In this document: piece by piece, positions 24,667 through 32,492 of the stretch
How the letters are laid out: the number at the start of each line of letters is the position of its first letter
Numbering within the stretch: the first letter of the stretch is position 1
Notes under the pieces: generated by a model
Databases searched by the model: none
The model's input: the letters and a program-made list of their open reading frames with translations, nothing else
What the model was told of the DNA's origin: nothing
NCBI RefSeq assembly: GCF_022554085.1
Contig: NZ_JAKFYR010000008.1
Coordinates: 174,409-238,408, forward strand
Direction of reading: 5' to 3'
DNA length: 64,000 nucleotides
DNA from: Rhodococcus sp. CH91
GTDB taxonomy: Bacteria > Actinomycetota > Actinomycetes > Mycobacteriales > Mycobacteriaceae
Translations under genes and position numbers: made by a program

Positions 24667-24971
24667 AGCACTTCCCAACATCGAAAATTGCGGAAAGCGC
24701 GACCAGAGCGGCAGGCACGACCGTTGTCCTACCGGAGTACCTCCCGCAACGGGCGGCGCTTCCGTGTTCTCGGCTGTGTGCTCAACCTTCCCCAACCCTA
24801 GTCCACGAACGATCGGGTCTCAACATGCCGACCGTGCATTCCGGACGTACCACCCACGGCACGCCAGGTCACCGCGGATGGATTGAATTCGTGACGTCTG
24901 GGTAATCTCTGCGACGAACCAGACAGACACGACCCCTTGCACCACGCCCCGTTACTGGAGACATCACGCTC
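24667..24971. other. Divergent 305-bp control region between STAS and the sigma-F operon
   Basis: No gene is seen. It carries both start regions, a GATT-N15-GGGTAA candidate on the plus strand (24881-24905) that could allow sigma-F autoregulation, and a GGAG about 13 nt before the anti-sigma ATG. No convincing GTTT box is present here. Confidence 0.5.
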
Positions 24972-25391
24972 ATGGCGAAATCCGCGTCGATCGAATCGGC
25001 ACGCGACCACAATCCCCCGGCAGTCGAACTTCGAGTAGAGGCCCATCCCGACCAGCTCGCAGTGCTCCGCGCGGTAGCCGCCGCGATTGCCCTGCAGCAC
25101 GACTTCGATCTCGATACCGTGGCGGATGTGAAGCTCGCCGTCGACGAAGCGGCCACGAGGCTGATCATGGGCGCGCCCGACGACGCGATCCTGGCGTGTT
25201 CGTTCCGCATGGCGTCGCCACTGCTGCACATCAGCCTGTCGGCCCCCAACAAGGATGCCGCTGCCGTGGGCCAGCCCCGCTCCTTCGGCTGGCACGTGCT
25301 CAACTCCCTGACGGAGTCGATATCGGTCTCCACCGACGACTCCCGTGCCACGATCGACATGTCCATCGCCGAAGGCAGCGCCGATCGGTGA
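24972..25391 (+). CDS. RsbW/UsfX-type anti-sigma factor
   Basis: A 139-residue protein of the HATPase_c_2 type. The N-box-like helix reads VADVKLAVDEAATRLIMGAP, where the usual Asn region EAxxNxxxH is degenerate (EAATRLI), and the G-box region is GWHVLNSLTES. UsfX-like anti-sigma factors bind the sigma factor and release it when an antagonist binds. The family tie rests on fold pattern and on its place directly before the sigma gene, overlapping it by 4 bp (25388-25391), the classic usfX-sigF layout. Confidence 0.85.
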   Translation: MAKSASIESARDHNPPAVELRVEAHPDQLAVLRAVAAAIALQHDFDLDTVADVKLAVDEAATRLIMGAPDDAILACSFRMASPLLHISLSAPNKDAAAVGQPRSFGWHVLNSLTESISVSTDDSRATIDMSIAEGSADR

Positions 25392-26170
25392 CGCGCAACA
25401 CGGGCAGGTCGAGCGACGAGTACGCCGACGTCACCGAAACTCTGAAGACACTCCTCGCGCTCGGAGAGGACGATCCCGGACGCATCCGGATCCGGGACGA
25501 AGTGGTCGAGCGGTGCCTTCCGCTCGCCGAGCACATCGCCCGCCGATTCGACGGCCGTGGCGAGGCGTTCGAGGACCTGCTGCAGGTCGCGCGTCTGGGT
25601 CTGGTCAACGCGGTGGACCGCTTCGATCCCGAACGCGGCTCGGACTTCGTCTCCTTCGCCGTCCCCACGATCATGGGCGAGGTGCGACGGCACTTCCGTG
25701 ATGCCGGATGGGCCGTACGTGTGCCCAGACGCATGAAGGAACTGCACCTGTCGCTGAGCAAGGCCACCTCCGAGCTGTCCCAGCAGCTCGGCCGCGCCCC
25801 CACCGCATCCGAACTGGCCGAGGAACTCGGTATCGACCAGGAGGAGGTGCTGCAGGGCCTCGTAGCCGGTAACGCCTATCAGACCGTGTCGGTCGACCGT
25901 TCCTCCCCGTCCGGGGACGACGGCCTCACCCTGGCCGACACTCTCGGGGACTACGACGCAGCCCTCGACGAGGTGGAGAACCACGAAGCACTGCGCCCGT
26001 TGCTCGAGGCATTGCCCGCCCGCGAACGCACCGTCGTGTTGTTGCGCTTCTTCGGCAATATGACCCAGACGCAGATCGCCGAACGCGTCGGCGTTTCTCA
26101 GATGCACGTCTCACGGCTGCTGACGAAGACCCTCGCCCAGCTGCGAGAGCAGCTCGGCGACAACTTCTGA
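25388..26170 (+). CDS. sigF: Sigma-F/sigma-B family RNA polymerase sigma factor
   Basis: A 260-residue group 3 sigma factor. Region 2 is at about residues 40-105 with FEDLLQVARLGLVNAVDRFDPERG and SFAVPTIMGEVRRHFRD. Region 3 has LSKATSELSQQLGRAPTASE. Region 4 is at about 205-255 with LLEALPARERTVVLLRFFGN, MTQTQIAERVGVSQMHVSRL. It recognises GTTT/GGGTAT-type promoters in relatives, and 14 such boxes lie in the 20 kb upstream. The GTG start overlaps the anti-sigma stop by 4 bp. A perfect 20-bp-stem terminator closes the operon and the stress block. Confidence 0.93.
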   Translation: MTRNTGRSSDEYADVTETLKTLLALGEDDPGRIRIRDEVVERCLPLAEHIARRFDGRGEAFEDLLQVARLGLVNAVDRFDPERGSDFVSFAVPTIMGEVRRHFRDAGWAVRVPRRMKELHLSLSKATSELSQQLGRAPTASELAEELGIDQEEVLQGLVAGNAYQTVSVDRSSPSGDDGLTLADTLGDYDAALDEVENHEALRPLLEALPARERTVVLLRFFGNMTQTQIAERVGVSQMHVSRLLTKTLAQLREQLGDNF

Positions 26171-26186
26171 CGGACACGGCGTCCGT

Positions 26187-26230
26187 CGAGGATCGGCGCC
26201 CCGGGCACCCGCCCGGGGCGCCGATCCTCG
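26187..26230. terminator. Perfect 20-bp-stem terminator after sigF
   Basis: Arms 26187-26206 and 26211-26230 are exact complements around an ACCC loop. It separates sigF from the convergent alcohol dehydrogenase gene. Confidence 0.9.
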
Positions 26231-26258
26231 TTCGGAGGCCGGACAGGCCCGGGCCGGC

Positions 26259-27317
26259 TCAGAACGTCGAGGCGTCGATCACGAAGCGGTAGCGCACATC
26301 GCTGGCGACCACGCGGTCGTATGCCTCGTTGATCTGCTCCGCCGATATCAGCTCGATCTCCGCCCCGATGCCGTGCTCGGCGCAGAAGTCGAGCATCTCC
26401 TGGGTGGCCGCGATACCACCGACATTCGATCCCGCGATCGCTCGGTCGTTCATCCCGAGCGAGAAGGCCCGCAGCGACAGCGGCTGTTCCGGCAGACCGA
26501 GTTCGACGAGCGTGCCGTGCAGTCTCAGCAGCGACAGGTATCGGTCCATGTCGAGGTTGACCGAGACGGTGTTGAGGATCAGGTCGAAACTGCCGCGCAG
26601 CTCCTTGAAGACCGCCGGGTCGCTCGTGGCGACGTAGTGAGCGGCACCGAAGCGGATACCGTCCTCCCGCTTGGAGAGCGAGTGGCTGAGCACCGTCACC
26701 TCGGCTCCCAGCGCAGCGGCGATCTTCACTCCGACGTGCCCGAGGCCGCCCATGCCGATGATGGCGACCTTCGTTCCCGGTCCGGCCTTCCACCTCTTCA
26801 ACGGCGAGTACAGGGTGATACCCGCGCACAGCAGAGGTGCTGCGGCCGCCGGATCGAGACCCTCGGGGACCTTTACGACGAAATGTTCGGTGACGACGAT
26901 GTGACGCGAATATCCGCCCTGGGTCACCGTCCCGTCGCGGTCGACCGAGTTGTACGTCGCGACGACACGTCTGGTGCAGTGCTGTTCGTAACCGGCCAGG
27001 CACGGATCGCACTCGCCGCAGGAGTTCACGAAACACCCGATACCCACCCGGTCACCGACCGCATGCCGCGTCACCTCGGACCCCACCGCCTCGACCGTCC
27101 CCACGATCTCGTGCCCGGGGACGACGGGATATTTCGTGCCGCCCCACTCGTTGCGGGCGGTGTGGATGTCGGAATGGCAGATGCCTGCGAACTCGACGGC
27201 GACGAGCACGTCGAGAGGGCCGAGTGCACGGCGCTCGACAGTGGTCTTCGTCAGGGGCGCGTCGGGCGCCGTCGCGGCGTAGGCGGCAGTGGTGGTCGTA
27301 CCGGTTGAGGACGTCAT
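26259..27317 (-). CDS. adhC: NADP-dependent zinc alcohol dehydrogenase, AdhC/cinnamyl-alcohol type
   Basis: A 352-residue MDR-family enzyme close to M. tuberculosis AdhC (Rv3045). The catalytic zinc ligands are in AGICHSDIH and PGHEIVG, with structural-zinc Cys in [15 protein letters not shown], and the nucleotide motif is [13 protein letters not shown]. It reduces aldehydes to alcohols, probably with NADPH. The ATG at 27317 is adopted. An upstream GTG (VEDMTSS) with GGGAG at a better distance is the alternative. It lies right after the metE terminator. Confidence 0.9.
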   Translation of the reverse strand: MTSSTGTTTTAAYAATAPDAPLTKTTVERRALGPLDVLVAVEFAGICHSDIHTARNEWGGTKYPVVPGHEIVGTVEAVGSEVTRHAVGDRVGIGCFVNSCGECDPCLAGYEQHCTRRVVATYNSVDRDGTVTQGGYSRHIVVTEHFVVKVPEGLDPAAAAPLLCAGITLYSPLKRWKAGPGTKVAIIGMGGLGHVGVKIAAALGAEVTVLSHSLSKREDGIRFGAAHYVATSDPAVFKELRGSFDLILNTVSVNLDMDRYLSLLRLHGTLVELGLPEQPLSLRAFSLGMNDRAIAGSNVGGIAATQEMLDFCAEHGIGAEIELISAEQINEAYDRVVASDVRYRFVIDASTF

Positions 27318-27342
27318 GTCCTCCACAACTACTCCCGTGCAC

Positions 27343-27385
27343 GACGGCACGCACCCCGGAGGGGTCTTCCGGGGTGCGTGCCGTC
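27343..27385 (-). terminator. 17-bp-stem terminator after the metE-like gene
   Basis: Arms 27343-27359 and 27369-27385 pair exactly around a 9-nt loop. On the minus strand the hairpin lies 5 bp past the metE-like stop codon and just before adhC. Confidence 0.85.
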
Positions 27386-27389
27386 CGGT

Positions 27390-29693
27390 CTACTCGCTCT
27401 GCTCCACCGGCTCCTGAGCCGCCCTGCGCCGCAACCGGCGTGCAGCCGCGACGAGATTGCGCAACGAGGGTTCGAGCTGCCAGTGGTGACGGGTCTTCAG
27501 CCCGCCGTCGGGGTTGGCCCACAGACGGTCGAGTTCCACCGATTTCGCCGCTTCGGAGAGCAGCTCGTCGAGTTCGTCGATGTCCGGGATGCGAGCCGAC
27601 CGAGACTCGTAGACGCCCGGACCGACGCCATGGGACAGTGCGCGGTCCTTGATCGCCTCGAGCACCCAGCGGATCGAACGGGTCGCCACGATCGCCGTGA
27701 CGTCGGCGTCGAGTCGCTCGATCGCGTCGACGACCGAGGCCTGACCGGAATAGGTCAGATGGGTGTGGATCTGCGTCTCCGGCTTCGCACCACCGGTCGC
27801 GAGACGGAAGGCGTCGACCGCCCAGTCGAGGTACTCGGCGCGCCCGTCCTGCCGCAGCGGCAGCAGTTCACGGATGGCCGGTTCGTCGACCTGGATGATC
27901 GCGATGCCCGCCCGCTCGAGATCGGCGATCTCGTCGCGGATGGCGAGCGCGAGCTGATCCGCGGTCTCGTGCAGAGGCTGGTCCTGCCGCACGTACGAGC
28001 GCGCCAGCATCGTCACCGGGCCGGTGAGCATGCCCTTGACAGGCTTGTCGGTCAGCGACTGCGCGAACGCGATCCATTCCACCGTCATCGGCTTCGGACG
28101 CACGATGTCGCCGTAGAGGATCGGCGGACGTGTGCACCGCGAACCGTAGGCCTGCACCCAGCCGAAGTGCGTGGTGGCAAAGCCTTCCATGAGTTCGGCG
28201 AAGTACTGGACCATGTCGTTGCGTTCGTGCTCGCCGTGAACGAGGACATCCAGACCGATGTCCTCTTGCAGGCGGATGGTGGCTTCGATCTCCTCCTGGA
28301 TCCGCTTGACGTACTCGTCGTACGACAGGCGCCCCTGTCCGAGATCGTGTCGCGCACCCCGGATCGCCGCCGTCTGAGGGAACGAACCGAGTGTCGTCGC
28401 CGGCACCGGCGGCAGATTCAGCCGCTTCTGCTGCGCGACACGACGTTCCTCGTAGGGTGCGCGCATCCGGTGGGCAGGCGTGACCGCATTGAGGCGGGCA
28501 CGCACCGTGTGCTTCTGCTTGAAATGCACCGACACCGGCGGCTTACGCCAGCGTTCCTCGGCTCCGGTCGTGAGCGCCTTGGCGAGGGAGACCACCTCCC
28601 CCACCTTCTGCTTCGCGAACGCGAGACGATCGGCGACGTCGCCCGGGATGTCGTACTCGACGAGCAGGTCGTAGGGCACGTGCACCAACGAGCACGACGT
28701 CGACACGACCAGGTCGGGAGCAACCGCCGCAATCGACTTCAGGTATTCGAGCGTGCGATAGCGGTCGGCCTTCCAGACGTTGCGCCCGTCGACCACACCG
28801 GCGTAGATACGCTTGCGCTTGAGTCCGGGCACCGCGGCCAGTTCGTCCGCGCTGATACGCCCGTTGACCAGGTCCAGGCCGATCGCCTCGACCTTCGAAG
28901 CCGCCAGGATCGGCAGTGCCTCACCGAGATGACCGTACGGGCCGGTCACGAGCAGACGCGGCCGCAGCGGAGCGTGCGAGAGCACCTCGTAGGCCCGCGC
29001 GAGCGCTGCGAGTTCGTCCTCGCTGCGATCCTCGGTGAACGACGGCTCGTCGAGCTGCACGCAGGTCGCACCGGCACGCGCGAGCTGTTCGAAGAGCTTC
29101 TCGTATTCGGGAAGCAGCGCGTCGAGCAGGTCGAGCGTGCGGAAGTCCTCCTCGGAGGACGTCGGCGCCACCTTCGACAGCAACAGCAGCGAGACCGGGC
29201 CGATCACCACCGGCCGCAGCTCGACGCCCTCCGCCTTGGCCCGTTCGAACTCGTCGAGCACGGCTGCCGAGTTCAACTCGAAGACGGTGTTCTCGTCGAG
29301 CTCGGGCTGGCGGTAGTGGTAGTTGCTGCCGAACCAGCGCACCAGCTCGAGCGGCGGGAAATCCTCACGTCCACGGCAGAGTGTGAAGTACAGATCGAGC
29401 GGATCGAGCTCGTCGGCCAGCGGGCGGAACCGCTCGGGCAGCGCCCCGAACAACAGGGCGTTGTCCAGGACGTGGTCGTAGTAGGAGAACGTGTTGCCGG
29501 GTACCTGGGTCAGACCCGTGGCTGCGAGCTCGCGCCAGGTGTTCTCCTGGAGCTCGCGAGCGACCGCGACGAGTTCGTCCCGCGTGCCCTCACCGTGCCA
29601 GTAGGCCTCGAGGGCGAACTTGAGCTCGCGGCGGGGTCCGATGCGCGGGTACCCGAGGATGCTGGATCCGTATCCGTCGGCAGGAGTTGCCAT
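27390..29693 (-). CDS. MetE-like methionine synthase lacking zinc ligands
   Basis: A 767-residue two-barrel protein of the cobalamin-independent methionine synthase family, full length and collinear with MetE. Folate and homocysteine contacts look normal: LGYPRIGPRRELKFALE at the N terminus, TTLGSFPQT, VHGEHERNDMVQYF and VDEPAIRELLPLR. The catalytic zinc site does not. Of the E. coli ligands His641, Cys643, Glu665 and Cys726, only the His remains: HTHLTYS has Thr for Cys, IVATRS has Val for Glu, and NPDGGLKTR has Gly for Cys. The proton-shuttle His694 (DIHS) is Arg here (ESRS). Either this is a catalytically altered paralogue or it works by another chemistry. No riboswitch is seen upstream. 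Confidence 0.85.
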   Translation of the reverse strand: MATPADGYGSSILGYPRIGPRRELKFALEAYWHGEGTRDELVAVARELQENTWRELAATGLTQVPGNTFSYYDHVLDNALLFGALPERFRPLADELDPLDLYFTLCRGREDFPPLELVRWFGSNYHYRQPELDENTVFELNSAAVLDEFERAKAEGVELRPVVIGPVSLLLLSKVAPTSSEEDFRTLDLLDALLPEYEKLFEQLARAGATCVQLDEPSFTEDRSEDELAALARAYEVLSHAPLRPRLLVTGPYGHLGEALPILAASKVEAIGLDLVNGRISADELAAVPGLKRKRIYAGVVDGRNVWKADRYRTLEYLKSIAAVAPDLVVSTSCSLVHVPYDLLVEYDIPGDVADRLAFAKQKVGEVVSLAKALTTGAEERWRKPPVSVHFKQKHTVRARLNAVTPAHRMRAPYEERRVAQQKRLNLPPVPATTLGSFPQTAAIRGARHDLGQGRLSYDEYVKRIQEEIEATIRLQEDIGLDVLVHGEHERNDMVQYFAELMEGFATTHFGWVQAYGSRCTRPPILYGDIVRPKPMTVEWIAFAQSLTDKPVKGMLTGPVTMLARSYVRQDQPLHETADQLALAIRDEIADLERAGIAIIQVDEPAIRELLPLRQDGRAEYLDWAVDAFRLATGGAKPETQIHTHLTYSGQASVVDAIERLDADVTAIVATRSIRWVLEAIKDRALSHGVGPGVYESRSARIPDIDELDELLSEAAKSVELDRLWANPDGGLKTRHHWQLEPSLRNLVAAARRLRRRAAQEPVEQSE

Positions 29694-29715
29694 GTCGGCG
29701 TCGACCTTTCCTCAT

Positions 29716-29781
29716 GCACACCGCGCCCGTGCACCGGTGACCAGTGTGCGGACACTGTCTCCGGGCACGGGCGCCGTGTGC
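29716..29781 (-). terminator. Large hairpin between fadB2 and the metE-like gene
   Basis: Outer arms 29716-29732 and 29765-29781 pair over 17 bp with one mismatch; an inner CAGTGT/ACACTG hairpin lies at 29742-29757. It follows the fadB2 stop and precedes the metE-like start by 22 bp, so it may be a terminator or a metE attenuator. Confidence 0.65.
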
Positions 29782-29796
29782 GGTGGTGCTACCTGG

Positions 29797-30693
29797 CTAG
29801 CCGGCCTTCTTGACCGTGCGGCCGTTGTCGGCGTACTCGTAGAAGCCGGCGCCCGACTTCTTGCCGACGAGTCCCGCCTCGACCATGCGCTGCAGCAGCG
29901 GCGGTGCCGAGTACAGGGGCTCCTTGAACTCCTCGTACATGGAGTCGGCGATCGACTTGACGGTGTCCAGACCGACGAGGTCGGTCAGGGCGAGCGGACC
30001 CATCGGGTGGGCGCAGCCCAGGACCATCGTCTTGTCGATGTCCTCCTTGGTGGCGAAGCCGGATTCGACCATGCGGATCGCCGAGAGCAGGTACGGCACC
30101 AGCAATGCGTTGGCGATGAAACCTGCGCGGTCGGAGGACCGCACGACCTGCTTGCCCAGTACGTCGGCGGCGAAGGCCTCGGCGCGCTTGGACACGGTGG
30201 GGCTGGTCTTCAGGGTGGTGACGAGCTCGACGAGCGGGAGCACCGGCACGGGGTTGAAGAAGTGCATGCCGATGACACGCTCGGGAGCACCGGTCGCGAT
30301 GCCGAGCTTCATGATCGGGATGGACGAGGTGTTCGAGGCGAGCACCGCGTTGGGATCGGTGACGATCTTGTCGAGTTCGGCGAAGATCTCGCTCTTGACC
30401 TTCTCGTCCTCGACGACGGCCTCCACGACGAGCTGCCGATCGGCGAAGTCACCGAGATCGGAGGTGAAGCGCAGACGCCATGCGGCCTGCTCACGCTCGC
30501 GTTCGGTGATCTTGCCGCTGCTGACACCCCGGTCCAGCGACCGGAGGATGCGGGCGCGTCCGGCAGCCGCGAGTTCGCGGGTCTGCTCGAACACCAGTAC
30601 GTCGACATGAGCGCGTGCGCACACCTCGGCGATACCTGCGCCCATGATGCCGGCGCCGATCACGCCGACGCGCTGAATCTTTTCGCTGGTCAC
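29797..30693 (-). CDS. fadB2: 3-hydroxybutyryl-CoA dehydrogenase
   Basis: A 298-residue enzyme that oxidises 3-hydroxyacyl-CoA with NAD(P). The nucleotide motif is VGVIGAGIMGAGIAEV, the catalytic His is in IGMHFFNPVP and the paired Glu in LVELV; GAGFYEY closes the C-terminal helical domain. Length and synteny (next to isocitrate lyase, as Rv0468 next to Rv0467) support FadB2. The GTG at 30693 has AAGGAG 7 nt upstream. It serves fatty-acid and short-chain metabolism together with the glyoxylate shunt enzyme encoded upstream. Confidence 0.92.
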   Translation of the reverse strand: MTSEKIQRVGVIGAGIMGAGIAEVCARAHVDVLVFEQTRELAAAGRARILRSLDRGVSSGKITEREREQAAWRLRFTSDLGDFADRQLVVEAVVEDEKVKSEIFAELDKIVTDPNAVLASNTSSIPIMKLGIATGAPERVIGMHFFNPVPVLPLVELVTTLKTSPTVSKRAEAFAADVLGKQVVRSSDRAGFIANALLVPYLLSAIRMVESGFATKEDIDKTMVLGCAHPMGPLALTDLVGLDTVKSIADSMYEEFKEPLYSAPPLLQRMVEAGLVGKKSGAGFYEYADNGRTVKKAG

Positions 30694-30800
30694 GTCAGCT
30701 CCTTCTCGTTGTGGGGGTCGTGGCCGAGGGTCATCGGTGCACGGGAAACGCATCGAGGGGGTGCGCATCGGAGCATCGAACCGCTCCTGATGCGCACGCA

Positions 30801-30842
30801 CCCCGCGGCGGGACATGGGGACCTGTGGATCCCGCCGCGGGG
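30801..30842 (-). terminator. 13-bp-stem terminator after aceA
   Basis: Arms 30801-30813 and 30830-30842 are exact complements. A second imperfect hairpin lies just beyond it (about 30760-30804). Confidence 0.8.
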
Positions 30843-30869
30843 TGGTGGCCTCTTGGGTGGCGCTCGTTC

Positions 30870-32159
30870 CTAGTGGAACTGGCCTTCCTCGGTGGAGCCC
30901 TTCAGGGCAGCCGTGGAGGTGTTGGGATCGACGGTGGTGGCGATGCTGTCGAAGTAGCCGGCACCGACCTCACGCTGGTGCTTGATGGCGGTGAAGCCGC
31001 GCTCCTTGGCCGCCTTGAACTCGCGCTCCTGCAGGTCGACGAAGGCCGTCATGCCCTCGCGGGCGTAGCCGTGGGCCAGGTCGAACATGCCGTAGTTGAG
31101 CGAGTGGAAGCCGGCGAGGGTGATGAACTGGAACTTGAAGCCCATCGCGCCGAGCTCCTTCTGGAACTTCGCGATGGTCGCGTCGTCCAGGTGTGCCTTC
31201 CAGTTGAAGGACGGGGAGCAGTTGTAGGCGAGCAGCTGGTCCGGGAACTCGCTGCGAACGGCCTCGGCGAACTTCTTCGCAACCTCGAGGTCCGGCACGC
31301 CGGTCTCCATCCAGATGAGATCGGAGTACGGAGCGTATGCCTTCGCACGAGCGATGCAGGGCTCGATGCCGTTCTTGACGCCGAAGAAGCCCTCGGCCGT
31401 GCGGGTGCCGTCGAGGAACTCGCGGTCACGCTCGTCCACATCGGAGGTGATGAGGGTCGCGGCCTCGGCGTCGGTACGGGCGATGACGACCGTCGGGACG
31501 TCGGCGACGTCGGCCGCGAGGCGAGCCGAGGTCAGGGTGCGGATGTGCTGCTGCGTGGGGATGAGCACCTTGCCACCGAGGTGGCCGCACTTCTTCTCCG
31601 ACGCGAGCTGGTCCTCCCAGTGCGAACCGGCGACACCGGCCGCGATCATGGCCTTCTGCAGCTCGTAGACGTTGAGGGCGCCACCGAAGCCGGCCTCACC
31701 GTCGGCGACGATCGGGGCAAGCCAGTTCTCGACCGAGGTGTCGCCCTCGACCTTGGCGATCTCGTCGGCGCGCAGCAGCGCGTTGTTGATGCGGCGCACG
31801 ACCTGCGGGACCGAGTTGGCCGGGTACAGCGACTGGTCGGGGTAGGTGTGGCCCGAGAGGTTGGCATCGCCGGCGACCTGCCAGCCGGACAGGTAGATGG
31901 CCTTCAGGCCGGCGCGGACCTGCTGGACGGCCTGGTTACCCGTGAGGGCACCGAGCGAGTTGATGTAGTCCTCGTTGTTGACGAGATCCCACAGGATCTC
32001 CGAACCGCGGCGAGCGAGCGTGTGCTCTTCGACGACGCTGCCCTGCAGCTTGGCGACCTGCTCGGCGGTGTAGTTGCGGGTGACGCCCTTCCAGCGCGGA
32101 TTGGTATCCCAATCCTTCTGGATCTCTTCTGCAGTCCTCGGGGTGCCGGTGGTCGACAT
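30870..32159 (-). CDS. aceA: Isocitrate lyase (glyoxylate shunt)
   Basis: A 429-residue enzyme that splits isocitrate to glyoxylate and succinate. The catalytic loop KKCGHLGG places the nucleophile at Cys191, the same number as in M. tuberculosis Icl1. Also seen are [10 protein letters not shown], the metal-site region [10 protein letters not shown] and [16 protein letters not shown] site precedes the ATG. Regulation is probably through RamB, encoded nearby: two TTGCGAA repeats lie about 170 bp upstream (32325-32340). Together with FadB2 it forms the acetate and fatty-acid utilisation unit. Confidence 0.96.
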   Translation of the reverse strand: MSTTGTPRTAEEIQKDWDTNPRWKGVTRNYTAEQVAKLQGSVVEEHTLARRGSEILWDLVNNEDYINSLGALTGNQAVQQVRAGLKAIYLSGWQVAGDANLSGHTYPDQSLYPANSVPQVVRRINNALLRADEIAKVEGDTSVENWLAPIVADGEAGFGGALNVYELQKAMIAAGVAGSHWEDQLASEKKCGHLGGKVLIPTQQHIRTLTSARLAADVADVPTVVIARTDAEAATLITSDVDERDREFLDGTRTAEGFFGVKNGIEPCIARAKAYAPYSDLIWMETGVPDLEVAKKFAEAVRSEFPDQLLAYNCSPSFNWKAHLDDATIAKFQKELGAMGFKFQFITLAGFHSLNYGMFDLAHGYAREGMTAFVDLQEREFKAAKERGFTAIKHQREVGAGYFDSIATTVDPNTSTAALKGSTEEGQFH

Positions 32160-32492
32160 CAAATCTCCACTCTCTAGATCTGCCCCGCTCGGGATGAAGC
32201 AGTACGCCTGTACTACTTCACATCCTTTGCGTGCCGTTCGGATGTACAAGAACGACAATGACACAGTCCAAAAACCGCGTCTACCTGTTGCTAATGCCAA
32301 TCTCGGTTATTTTCGGAGCGACGATTGCGAAGGTTGCGAATAGATGGTCGGCCCAACTACCCGAATCGGACAGAGGTTTATTACCCGCGAGTAGGTACTA
32401 CCTCGCGTTTTGCCCGCGTATCACCCCTCCTGCCCAGCGGCCGCAACGACCGGTGGAGGGATTGCTCCGGAAGGACGGTCGGACAGCCACAT
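32160..32492. other. Divergent aceA-hmp control region (333 bp)
   Basis: No gene is seen. It is markedly richer in A+T than its surroundings between 32200 and 32410. It carries two TTGCGAA repeats (see separate entry) and an inverted repeat AGTAC-GCCT-GTACT at 32201-32214 about 45 bp from the aceA ATG. Confidence 0.6.
32325..32340. promoter_or_regulatory. TTGCGAA-GG-TTGCGAA repeat, candidate RamB site
   Basis: TTGCGAA at 32325-32331 and 32334-32340, a 9-bp period. The same 9-bp-phased arrangement lies upstream of ramB. Known RamB sites in Corynebacterium centre on TTTGCAAA; this is similar but not identical. Confidence 0.5.

Noticed and set aside
29694..29796. Cobalamin or SAM riboswitch upstream of the metE-like gene
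   Set aside because: The gap is only about 100 bp and shows plain hairpins without a B12-box or SAM-aptamer pattern.
27378..29813. Very long open frame on the plus strand opposite the metE-like gene
   Set aside because: Antisense frames stay open in GC-rich DNA; the product is His/Arg-rich low complexity and the minus-strand MetE homologue is unmistakable.
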